NCBI GenBank assembly: GCA_021186555.1
Contig: JAJKFL010000042.1
Span: 12,330,781 to 12,394,780, forward strand
From: Reticulitermes speratus
Taxonomy: Eukaryota; Arthropoda; Insecta; Blattodea; Rhinotermitidae
Length of the DNA stretch: 64,000 nt
Direction: 5' to 3'
A model generated the notes under the pieces. It had not been told where the DNA came from. It did no database searches and was given only the letters and a program-made list of their open reading frames with translations. The translations under genes were made by a program, and so were the position numbers. Below, piece by piece: positions 13,056 to 41,785 of the stretch. Each line of letters begins with the position of its first letter. Within the stretch, counting starts at the first letter, position 1.

Positions 13056-13078
13056 TAACAAACTCTGTGGAGCAGAGT

Positions 13079-13372
13079 ATGAGCCGGGATAGTGTAGTTG
13101 TTGTGGAGTCTAGGCTATGGGCTGGACAGTCCATGGTTCGAATTCCAGCAGGGGCCAGAGATTTTTCTTTTCTCCAAAATGTTCAGACTGGTTCCGGTTC
13201 CACCCAGCCTCCTACTCAATGGATACCAGGGTTTTGTCCCAGGGTAAAGGGGCGGGGGTGTGATGTTTACCACTCACCACCATCTAGTGCCAAGGTTAAG
13301 AATGAGTGGAGCTATACCTCTCTTCCCCCTTTATGCCTTCATGGTGCAGACAGGGACAACTTCACCTTACTG
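13079..13372 (+). repeat. tRNA-derived SINE nested in an R1 repeat, with target-site duplication
   Basis: The head reads GCCGGGATAGTGTAGTTG (A-box-like) and GGTTCGAATTCC (B box). The body contains CCTCCTACTCAATGGATACC and GCCTTCATGGTGCAGACAGG. It splits an R1 repeat copy and is flanked by 13-bp direct repeats (TGTGGAGCAGAGT at 13066-13078 and TATGGAGTAGAGT at 13373-13385, 11 of 13 identical), as expected for LINE-assisted integration. Confidence 0.8.
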
Positions 13373-13831
13373 TATGGAGTAGAGTTATCCTTGGGAAGCT
13401 AATGGTCATTCATCTAGTCAAGAAATTCCCCAGTCTTTTAAGCTGAACATTTATTACTGTGTTCACAAAAGCCAACCATTAGACCCTATCACTGGACTTG
13501 AAGCAAAATAAAATTGTAACATGAAAATACATTTCACTTATCTAGGCAGTTATGGAAGACTGATTTAAGATATGAAGCATGAGGTGGTTTGATGATTGTG
13601 GGTATTCACTGGTGATAGTCAACAGTGATTGGGTTTTTTAACTGAATGTAAAACATATGTCTATATTTAGTATTTTCTTCATAACCCAGTGTGGTGCTTA
13701 GGTGCAGAGAGAGTTTACTGTGTCAACAAATCCACCGCTCATTTTCAAAGTTTGGCTGATCATTCTTTATGTACAGGTGTACTAAGGACATTGTATTTCA
13801 TGTGCATAAAAACATGCTGATTCTTTTTCAG

Positions 13832-14001
13832 GTAGAATCTGTGGATCTAGCTGTGAAACTGCTGGATGGATATGATCTTCGTGGCCATAAGCTGCAAGTT
13901 GAAAGAGCAAAGTTTAAAATGAAGGGAAATTATAACCCGAGTCTGAAACCTAAGAAACAAAAGAAGAAGGAGAAAGAGAGATTAAAGAAAATGCAAGAAA
14001 A
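13832..14001 (+). CDS. HTATSF1: HTATSF1 exon: end of RRM1 and basic linker
   Basis: The acceptor ttctttttcag ends at 13831 and the donor gtaagt starts at 14002. It enters in phase 0 and leaves two bases of a Lys codon. It encodes the last helix and strand of RRM1, then a basic linker. Confidence 0.9.
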
Positions 14002-17000
14002 GTAAGTATACTTCATAAAATACTTTTATTAATTTGTTGAGCAATTTTAAATATAAATTAAAAGTGCATAATGTTATCTTAGGTACCTCACTTATCAGAG
14101 GCAGTATTTTAGCCATTCTGTTTGTAGGTGAGAATGCCATCTGTCCTGCCTGTCCACAGGTATGAATTCCTGAACCACTTGACAGGTTAGGACAAAATTT
14201 AGTATATGAGATTTACACTAAAATTTTAGTCAAAACTTTGGTCAAAACACAAACTTTACATAAATATTAAATTAATTTTTCTCTCACATTGTATTAAGTG
14301 AATATGAAATTGAAGTGTATGTCACAAATTATAATAAGAAACCTGCTTTTTGCCATTGTGTTATGTAACTGATCTTACCATATTGTTTTAAATATTATGC
14401 CTATTTCAGACTATTGAACTGGCATCCAGATAAGTTGCGTGGCACAAGATCGCGGCATGAAAGGGTTGTTATTGTAAAGAATTTATTTGATCCAGCCATC
14501 TTTGACAAGGATGCATCCTTGTTATTAGAATACCAGCAAGATTTACGTGAAGAATGTTCAAAATGTGGTGATGTAAAACAAGTAGTTATTTACGATGTAA
14601 GTAGAGTATCCCTTTTCTCAGTCAGAAATAATATACAGAGTGGTGCAAAAGTCACTTGACACTGTATGTGTAACAACAGACAGGCAGTACATATGATAAT
14701 TTTGGCATCTGCTTCTTCTTTGCCAGTGCTTCAGGGAGATCAGTTTCTTGAGAGGTTGGCAGAAGGAAGACACTTTGAATATTTCAGGTAGTCAATAAAT
14801 GTAATTATTTTGTTAGTAAAGTTCAATTAACATGTTGCCTCAAGTGTAAAGTGACTTGTGCCACCCTGTATCTTAGTAAAAGTAAAAATGTGCAAATAAA
14901 GCAACACAAATGGAAATACAATATTAAAGTACTGTTGTACATGAGAATGAAATTTTCAGTATTCAGTACATTAATTTTTTAAGTCTAATTAACACTGTTT
15001 AATTTAGTATGTTAAAACTCTATAAGATTCGTGCTTTCTCTGTGTGGTATGTTGTATAAGTAGCCAAAGATTTAAAGGAACCTGTACATAATTCTGGTGG
15101 ATAAACCTGTCAGGAAACATCCACTTGGAAGGCATTGGAGAAGAGGAAAGATAAGGATAACATTCAGAAATTAGTAAATATCCTATATTTTTCAGAGACA
15201 TTCTGACGGAGTTGCACAGGTAACATTCAAGGAACCTGAAGCAGCAGATGCATGTATTGCTCTTTTGAATGGACGTTGGTTCGGACAGAGGAAGATAACA
15301 GCCGAAACGTGGGATGGTAAAACTAAATATAAGTGAGTAATTTGTTAAATTATTTCTAAAAGATGCTCGGAAACAAGCAGTAAAGATACAACTTATTTTA
15401 TTTTGCTGATTTATTATAGTCTTGACTGGATGGGAACCAGCCAGAGATTTTAACACTTCCAAGTTTGCCATATTTAGAGGTCGCTTTAATTGCCAGTATG
15501 ACATTTTAGTCGTTATAGAACCCAGATACAGTTTTCCAAGGTCTTGTAAACTTGTTTCAGACAGGAGGAGGAAAAGGAATTTTGATATTGGCATATAATT
15601 CTGTCAGTAATGAAGAACTGGATCACTTGAGTTGTCACATAAATGTGTAGTGGAAGAGAAAATTCATAATTTTATAGGGATAAGAATGTTTTTAAAAAAT
15701 TGTCACTCATTTTTCAAAAATAACAGTAAAAGCTATCTGTGTAACACATATAAAGTAGAGGCTGGTGCCTCTGATGATAGCATATTTAGAACAAAGTACT
15801 ACATCAGTGCTGATAACTTGTTCAGAACAAAGAAGTATAACAGAGAGGGAAATTTCAAGTAGGAATTTCACAGACATGCAATGAAATCTGTCTAAAACAG
15901 CTCTTGGATTAAATTTAAGCCTGTCCATATCAGCAAATCCCTCTGGTCCCAAGAATGTAGTGTGAAAACTATTATCTTTAATATGTGTGTGTGTGTGTGT
16001 AGGCATATGTAAACTATTGCAAAAATACCTCTAACCACAGTGGACTATTTAACACTGAAACTTTAAGAAAATCAACACACTATAATCTTCTAAAGTGTTT
16101 GTTTCATATTCTGTTGTCTGCTTCATGGAATTTTATACAGAATGTATATTCATGTCACAGATTGGAAACAAAAGAGAGAAATTTGACTGAAAAAGAGAAA
16201 AGTGTTTTAAATAATTCACCGTACTACTAGAGGTAAATAAGAGAATGGTTAAATGGGTGAATAGAAGAAGTACACTGCTCATTACATTGTACTGATTCCT
16301 GAATTGTGATTTAGTTTGTGTACAGCATCTATATTCCATTAAATATCGTTTGACCTTGAATAAATACCTGTACTTGTCAAGAAAAGAAAAATTTTCGGGT
16401 CCCAAAAGTTTCTGTTCTAAGCAAGCTTTGCTTTTTACTGAGTCTGTGTTCAATGAGAATCGTATGGTGAAGAATAACAATTTTGAGATTTGAATTTCTC
16501 ATGTGCATCAAGAATATGGTTTTTATCTAAGATGTGAAGTCATGCAATTTGATGGATAGGTACAGTATCAACACTTCAGAGAAACCTTGACTTCCTTGTC
16601 TAGAAGACTTCGGAATCTCCAGACTTGACATACAGTAGCCTCCCCATAGAGGCATACAACACAATATTTGAGGTTCTCACAGCAGTTTTTTCACGTGATT
16701 CAAGTCTTCTGGCATGTCATTGATATAGTGTCACATCACAGCAAGATACAGAGGGTTCAAGCCACAGTTTATAATTGAAACATCCGTCACAAGCCTATCT
16801 TAATACCTATCTTCTTCTGTCCAACTTTTGCATTGAACCACTGCACTATTTCAGTATCTGCCACACTGTATATATGCATTTGTTTTCTTCTTTATTTTAG
16901 GATTGTTGAAACGGATGCTGAAGTCCAGCAGCGGTTACAGAAGTGGGGTAAATTTCTAGAATCAGGCGAAGTTGCAGCTGGATGTACAGCAGAAGAAAAT

Positions 17001-17201
17001 AGAGGGAAAGTTGCTGTTAAAGAAGGAAATGTAACCAGTGCAAATAATGTGGGGAGTGGTGGTGTTGTGAATACAGATACAAGTTTTGAGTTGTCTGAAA
17101 AGAGAAATGAAGGTAATGCCGACACACTGAAGGTAAGGGATAAGTCTGAAGTGGACAAGTCAGAAGACAGTAGTGCTAAGGCAGCAGTGATGTTGTTGTA
17201 G
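13832..17201 (+). CDS. HTATSF1: HTATSF1 (Tat-SF1/CUS2) splicing factor, 3' four exons
   Basis: Four exons (13832-14001, 14410-14596, 15196-15332, 16901-17201) join in frame with phases 0, 2, 0 and 2. In order they encode the end of RRM1 (ESVDLAVKLLDGYDLRGHKL), a lysine-rich linker (KPKKQKKKEKERLKK), a second RRM of the UHM type (RHERVVIVKNLFDP, ECSKCGDVKQVVIYD) with the UHM-defining R-W-F signature in NGRWFGQRKITAETWDG, and an acidic C-terminal region. From family knowledge, HTATSF1 (yeast Cus2) is a nuclear factor that associates with U2 snRNP, its UHM binding the ULM motifs of SF3B1 during prespliceosome assembly. The 5' part (N-terminus and start of RRM1) is not visible in the upstream 13.8 kb and probably lies outside the window. 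The tail stops early relative to an overlapping frame (see findings). Identification by domain order and aligned motifs is firm; the exact C-terminus is not. Confidence 0.92.
14410..14596 (+). CDS. HTATSF1: HTATSF1 exon: first half of the UHM
   Basis: Acceptor atttcag, donor gtaagt. It completes the split Lys codon and reads LLNWHPDKLRGTRSRHERVV and onward to IYD, ending in phase 0. This is the NWxP linker and RNP2-like strand that precede the UHM in the family. Confidence 0.92.
14636..14868. mobile_element. Short MITE with TA target duplication in the HTATSF1 intron
   Basis: Terminal inverted repeats: CAGAGTGGTGCAAAAGTCAC at the left, and at the right end (reverse complement) CAGGGTGGCACAAGTCAC. 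TA dinucleotides lie at 14634-14635 and 14869-14870. 233 bp, no coding capacity. The ends and TA duplication fit a Tc1/mariner-class MITE. Confidence 0.8.
15196..15332 (+). CDS. HTATSF1: HTATSF1 exon: second half of the UHM
   Basis: The acceptor tttttcag ends at 15195 and the donor gtgagt starts at 15333. It reads RHSDGVAQVTFKEPEAADAC and carries the R-W-F signature (GRWFGQR) that defines U2AF-homology motifs and contacts ULM tryptophans. Phase 0 in, phase 2 out. Confidence 0.93.
15333..16900. other. HTATSF1 intron without recognised features
   Basis: 1.6 kb between the UHM exon and the acidic-tail exon. A TG repeat lies near 15983-16000. I see no exon or complete element. Confidence 0.5.
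16901..17201 (+). CDS. HTATSF1: HTATSF1 exon: acidic tail, apparently truncated
   Basis: Acceptor tttattttag ends at 16900. It completes Lys and reads IVETDAEVQQRLQKWGKFLE, matching the family's post-UHM segment, then an acidic, serine-rich stretch to a TAG at 17199-17201. A second frame immediately continues with DDVEDDRSEYEGNGAGNRVV to a TAA at 17300-17302, which looks like the lost end of the same tail. Confidence 0.85.
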
Positions 17202-17302
17202 TAGAAGGTAGGAGTTGTGCAGCAAACAGTGACGACGTAGAAGACGACAGAAGTGAATATGAAGGGAATGGTGCAGGCAACAGGGTGGTGGAAACTGGGT
17301 AA

Positions 17303-17790
17303 TTAGCTACAGCTGACATAACAAAACATAGTGTACAGCTTTGTATTACCTCTGGCACATCTAAGAATTTTTATGTTTAAATGCTTGTTGATTCCTTTAA
17401 GTTTCATGTGCATTTCATTTACAGAAAAGAAGGTACCAAACCTGGAAGTTTTGTATATACTCTTCACTTTCCCTTAAATGTAAAGATTATGTACATTATG
17501 TGATAGTTTCAGGATTTATACCTGTCGCCTACCTAAATGTCATTTTCCCAACATTCATTTTACAGTAACAATACAAGCAAATGCTGTTCTAGGAACATGT
17601 ACTGTGTTGTACACTTTAGTTTATGAAAGGTACAAGTGAATAATTTGTACTCTTCCACAAACATTACTGGTCAAATCATTGGGAGGCTGATATAGCACAG
17701 AGAAGATAAGAATGCATACAAACGGTTAGTCAGAAAGTCTCGAGAGAAGAGACCACTTGCAAGACCTAGTCATGGGTAGGATAATATTAT
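17303..17790. other. Probable HTATSF1 3' UTR/downstream region
   Basis: AT-rich, non-coding. No AATAAA close to the stop codon. The nearest + strand AATAAA I noticed is near 18939, beyond a MITE and a SINE. Confidence 0.3.
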
Positions 17791-18096
17791 CACATTCACT
17801 GCCAAAGTCGACCATGGTCGATAAAGTATTTACGTTTTAATTTGCCAGCTTCGACTTTAGTCGATCTAAATTTTACTCTGCTCTTTTGCCTTAAATAGGC
17901 CACACACACAATAATTTCTGTCAGGAAACACATTTTACATCTTCATTAATCCCTAGCTGACAACTGGAAAAAAATATATGCATTTTATATGTAATTATAT
18001 TTTATAATTTATAAGACGACGCACTAGTTGTTTAACATTAAAAAAATCGCTGGCAATTTAACACCGTCGGGATTTAAATTCCCGGCAGTGAACGTG
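17791..18096. mobile_element. piggyBac-type MITE (TTAA-like duplication)
   Basis: Inverted ends CACATTCACTGCC and CACGTTCACTGCC (12 of 13 identical). The right flank is TTAA (18097-18100) and the left flank TTAT (17787-17790), a single mutation from TTAA. Subterminal short palindromes (GTCGACCATGGTCGAT; GGGATTTAAATTCCC) lie just inside each end. 306 bp, non-coding. Confidence 0.75.
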
Positions 18097-18134
18097 TTAA
18101 AATGGGAATTTAATAATAGGGTATTAATGTGTTG

Positions 18135-18345
18135 ACAGGAGCCGTGTTATGGTAGTTGGTATAGTGACTAGGTAGGGGAAAGTATTTTTCTCTACAGAAT
18201 ATTGAGGCTGATTTTTGGGTCCCATCAAGCCTCCTATTTAATGGGTACTGGATGTTCTTTCCCCAGCAGCAAAGTGCCTATGATGCAAAGTTGACAGCTT
18301 ACATCTAGTGGTAAGGTTAAGAATTTTCAACCCCTCCTCCCCCAT
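18135..18345 (+). repeat. tRNA-derived SINE copy
   Basis: GTGTTATGGTAGTTGGTATAG head without a clear B box, then CCTCCTATTTAATGGGTACT and TCTAGTGGTAAGGTTAAGAA body blocks shared with the other copies. Confidence 0.65.
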
Positions 18346-18834
18346 ATCAGAACAGCGTTACCTTTACTTGTTTACAGAGCAGACTGGATCTAACCCTTTG
18401 GCACTGGAATTTAGTACCCATTGTACTCTGCAGAAGTGTGGGGATGGAAATGGCTGCCCATTACTTTGCATGTTCTTGGCCAAAGACTCAGGTGACAGTC
18501 GGTTTTCTCAGCATCACACTGCATGTTGATGAAAGTTGTCTTTTGACGCCGAATAGTTAACTGACTAGGACAGGATTCAGTGTTGGCTGTGGTGGATAAT
18601 AAACCTTTCATTTCCATAAAAGGAGTTTCTTGATCAGCTAAGTAGTTATCAACATCAGAAAAAGGGCCCTGCTCTGTTGAGTTTATTTATTAGCTAGGTA
18701 AGTACTGGAATGTTACCTTAAAGTGGGCCATTGCATCTACTGATGATGTCTTACCTGATCTTCTGTGTATGCATCGTGCAGCAGTAAGTACTGCGTACTG
18801 GATTTTATGAACCTACTGGTTTTCTCCTCTCTCT

Positions 18835-18852
18835 CCCCCCCCCCCCCCCCCC
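18835..18852. repeat. Poly-C tract
   Basis: About 18 consecutive C, preceded by CTCTCTCT and followed by TCCCC. Confidence 0.9.
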
Positions 18853-19066
18853 TCCCCTCGACATTTAGTCTGCATAGAGGTAAAGATGTTTCAGAAGTCC
18901 ATTAATGTTTGGCATGCTTTTATGTTGCCCAAGGTTCCAATAAATTTCCATGGATTTTCTTCCTTCTGGTTTTACATACGTAATTTAAAAACAGACATTC
19001 CTTGCATGCAATAATTTGACATTCTTCAGTCTTTGACGTTATATTCACCGTGCATCATGATAACAA

Positions 19067-19173
19067 ATCAAAAGTTTAAAAACCAACAAATGCACTGTAT
19101 TCTTACAAGTAAGTCAAATGCCCCTTTGACTTACTTGTAAGAATACAGTGCATTTGTTTTTTAAACTTTTGAT
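19067..19173. repeat. Near-perfect palindrome with foldback-family termini
   Basis: Arms 19067-19118 and 19125-19173 are reverse complements apart from a small insertion, with a loop of about 6 nt (TGCCCC). The left arm contains ACCAACAAATGCACT, the terminus shared with the foldback elements at 36.0 and 36.6 kb. The 13-mer ATTCTTCAGTCTT occurs at 19021-19033 and again at 19172-19184, so the palindrome plus about 33 nt at its left is bracketed by a direct repeat. Confidence 0.8.
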
Positions 19174-19281
19174 TCTTCAGTCTTGTTTCTGACATGGATA
19201 TTAATGAAGAGAAATTGAGCTAAGGTTGATAGAAAGCACCCTCAAATGCAAGTATGTTGATAATGTGGGGGGACCTAAAGG

Positions 19282-19515
19282 AGCGGGATAGCATAATCGT
19301 AGAGACTAGGCTGTGGGCTGCACAACTTGAATCATTCCATTCTGGGAAGGGACAAGAGATCTTTCACAGTTTTAGAGGGTCAAGACCAGTTCTGGAGCCC
19401 ACCAGCTGAGGCCTGAACCTGACCAGTCACCTCCATCTGGTGGCAAGGTTAAAGTGAGTACAACTATACCTACACTCCCCCAGTATTTGTTCATGGCATG
19501 CAAAGGGACAACTTC
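19282..19515 (+). repeat. tRNA-derived SINE copy
   Basis: GAGCGGGATAGCATAATCG head, then AAGGGACAAGAGATCTTTCA and a body ending near GTTCATGGCATGCAAAGGGA. The B box is degenerate and part of the body is deleted relative to the 13.1-kb copy. Confidence 0.65.
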
Positions 19516-19519
19516 TGTG

Positions 19520-21120
19520 GGAGAACCTGCGGGCCATAATTCATGTAAAAAGACTGGCTGAGATCGTACAGAAAGTTCCATTCACCCCAGGGAGAGGTTC
19601 AGTATGAACCACTGTCAACACCTGTGGTCAGTCATACAAGTTTCTTGTTTCTGTTTATCTTGTGATGTAATAACCATTGCATTTGATAATACTTTGTTAC
19701 AATTGTGTTATGAATTATGAATTTTTGTGCACTCTATTTAGTGATGATATGGAACTGATTAATATGGTCCCTACCAATGGAATAAAGTAGCAGCCACTGT
19801 ATATATCTGCCCATAGAACCATGATGGTTACAAATGCTGAAACAACAGCCTGTTCTCAGATGTGTCATCATGTGGTTTGGTAGATGAGTGCCTCCATTTA
19901 AAGGGTGTCAAAGTGTTAATGAGTGGGGAAAACAGTAGGTAATGTAGAGAAGGGGCATCTGTGACTGAAGCTATCAAGGATCAAATGGTAGCTACTGCCC
20001 TAAAGAGGCTGCTTTCTCAAGGGGGATAAAGGAAGTATAAACGGAAGGAAGGAGAGAAAAGAGGTGAAGGAATGAAGAAATGGGGAATAAGAGTAGGAGG
20101 GAAGACAGGAAAAGGTGCATAGAGAGGGAAGAAAATGAGTAGGAGGAAGATTTTGGAAGCAGTCTGTAATTGGTGGGACATGTAGAAGACATGGATGAGG
20201 TGTGAGGGTATGAGCTGGATTAAGCTGGCTCAGGAGTGTCCAGTGGTGGTTGTAATAAACCAGGTTCCATAAAATCCAGTGCATTTGTTGACAGCTGAAT
20301 GACTCGGTTTTTCATGTCAATGCAATTTAAAGATGTACCAAAACAACACTCTGAAAGTCAGATGCACTGTAAAAAAATTATGGTTTAGAAGTGAAAAAAA
20401 GATACGTTGTCAATTTTTAGCAAGTTAATGGTTGACATGTCCTTAATCAGTCCATTGGATTGCAAATTTTGGTGGGAACGGTACATATTCCGAACTTTAG
20501 CTGTTCGTTTCCTTGAATGCCTTGAAATTCCAGTTCAAAACTAATCCGGGTCGGCAACTTTATCTGACAACCATAAATCATTTGGAACAATAAGCACCTC
20601 TAATTCGGAAATGTGAAACAGTGGTGCAGGTGGGTCATTACATACATTGCGTGACAGACCGACCATACACAACGGTCACGAATCAACAAGTGCTTCCTTT
20701 TCGAGCAGTGTTGAAATTCAGTTTGGGCGTACACAGACAAAATTTTCGACTATACTCTTCCCACTTACAAACAACCTGTATTTATTTTTCTTTTCCCACT
20801 TTCCAGTATCGATACTGCATAATTTATTTCCGTTGTTCTGCGCATAAGAATGTTATGAATATCAAACTAAATCGTCAGATAAGTTTCCTATTTTGTAAAT
20901 CGACAAACACTACAAGCATTGTCACGTTCATTATAGATTGCGAAGGCATGCGTCAGGCAAAACTTTAGAAGGCACTGACGTAATGCCAACCCATGTATTT
21001 CCCCATTAATCTCTTGCGGTTTCTACTCAGAGTATTAGAACAGACTGTAAGAAACAATAATGGTGATTCTGTAATTTTGAAATGTTTTTAGGATCGTAAG
21101 AAGAAAGAATGGGGCATTAT
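19520..21120. other. Intergenic stretch before the RPGR-type gene
   Basis: Purine-rich at 20020-20160 (AG-rich on +). No exon or repeat recognised. From about 20450 the CpG content rises slightly toward the gene start. Confidence 0.4.
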
Positions 21121-21137
21121 ACAGTTCTACAGGTGTT

Positions 21138-21151
21138 GTTTCCTTGGGAGT
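21138..21151 (+). promoter_or_regulatory. Imperfect X-box-like motif upstream of RPGR start
   Basis: GTTTCC-TT-GGGAGT lies 37 bp before the proposed start codon. RFX-type X boxes of ciliary genes follow RYYNYY-N1-3-RRNRAC; the first half fits and the last two bases do not. Speculative. Confidence 0.15.
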
Positions 21152-21187
21152 TTTTTTGTCGGCATGTTCTCTAGCATTTGTGTCAAT

Positions 21188-40673
<19,486 letters not shown>

Positions 40674-41027
40674 GTTTGTATTAAAAAGCACATGTCATTA
40701 TTGATATTTGTGTTTGTTGTACTTCTGCGTAACATGAAATATTTACTGTGTAGTATCCCACTACTTTTTAAAGATATTACTTTGGGCTATTAAAACAGTT
40801 GTTTTATCTATCCTGGCTTAGTCCACAGAATAATGTCAATTTAATACAATGGCAGACCATACATAAACATTACAGTACAGATCAAGGAAACTCCACTGGA
40901 ATGCACGTTTGTTTATATTACATTTGAGGTTCTTGTAGCAGTCAGCATGAAGATTACAGTACTCTGGGATGTGACACTGTTGTTTGATAGGCACCAGTGT
41001 TTCAGTGGAACCTGCTGTCTCAATTAC

Positions 41028-41733
41028 CGTATATTCTCAAATCTAATCCGCACCCTATTTTACAGTTTTAGAGGGCTAAAAAATCAGATGCGGATTAGAT
41101 TCGCGGTCGAGAGCTGGATTTTGGAAAAATGATTGAGCTGCTGTACGTGCCGTAAGAACAATACAATACAATAATCTATTATTTTGTTATTTATTATTAT
41201 AATTTATTATTCATCAGACTCGCCATCATCACTCATAACTGAATCGTTATCCATGCTCTCCACCCAGTTTCCGCCACAGTCGAACGTTGCTTTCATCAAC
41301 TCCAAAAATTGCAGCGGCTTTGCGGTTTCCATTCTCCTCTGCGTACCGAATAACTTGACGTTTGAACTTTGCCGTATATGAGAGTCGTTTAGATTTCAGG
41401 CGTCCCTCTTCCATAACTACGGTACACGACAAATTGGAACAAGCACCTCCCACGTTTCAACAACTAAGGCGTGAGCTGGCTTCAGACGAGATTGCGCACG
41501 TCTGTTGAGAAAGGCCCCGCCTCTATCAGTATGACTCATCGGCCCCAGGCGTAGCGTCGTATTTTAACGCATTGGTAACATCCAATATTATTCAATCAGT
41601 CGCCTCGTGGGCAAGGGGTGGTTGAAGGAAAGGTGCGGATTAGAACCGCGAACTAACTTTTTTCGTTTAAGAAATCGCCAAAATCTTGAGTGCGGATTAG
41701 ATTCGAATGCGGATTAGATTTGAGAATATACGG
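41028..41733 (-). mobile_element. pogo-like element with BrkDBD-type fragment
   Basis: Perfect inverted ends of about 27 nt starting CCGTATATTCTCAAATCTAA, with TA at 41026-41027 and 41734-41735. The subterminal motif GCGGATTAGA is repeated (twice at the left including the inverted copy, three times at the right). 706 bp, retaining only the start of a minus-strand transposase. Confidence 0.9.
41247..41453 (-). CDS. Brinker/pogo-type N-terminal DNA-binding fragment
   Basis: 68-codon minus-strand frame containing KRLSYTAKFKRQVIRYAEEN and KAAAIFGVDESNVRLWRK, the homeodomain-like helix-turn-helix found at the N-terminus of pogo-type transposases and in Brinker/POGK-like proteins. It is cut off after the helix-turn-helix. 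It could in principle yield a DNA-binding peptide that recognises the element's own ends, but nothing here shows that it is expressed. Confidence 0.7.
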   Translation of the reverse strand: MGGACSNLSCTVVMEEGRLKSKRLSYTAKFKRQVIRYAEENGNRKAAAIFGVDESNVRLWRKLGGEHG

Positions 41734-41785
41734 TATCAGGCTGCCCTGAAGATGGAGGCATTATACCAATAACATTCACAGCTTA

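Larger units (their letters stand above)
40948..41785. mobile_element. MITE of the TCTTCTGGGAT family split by a pogo-like element
   Basis: The left part (40948-41027) holds AAGATTACAGTACTCTGGGA and CCAGTGTTTCAGTGGAACC; the right part (41734-about 41785) resumes with CCTGAAGATGGAGGCATTAT. The break coincides exactly with the TA duplication of the inserted element, so the MITE is older. Confidence 0.75.

Noticed and set aside
15004..15594. 196-codon minus-strand open frame
   Set aside because: Overlaps the HTATSF1 UHM exon on the opposite strand and has no recognisable motif.
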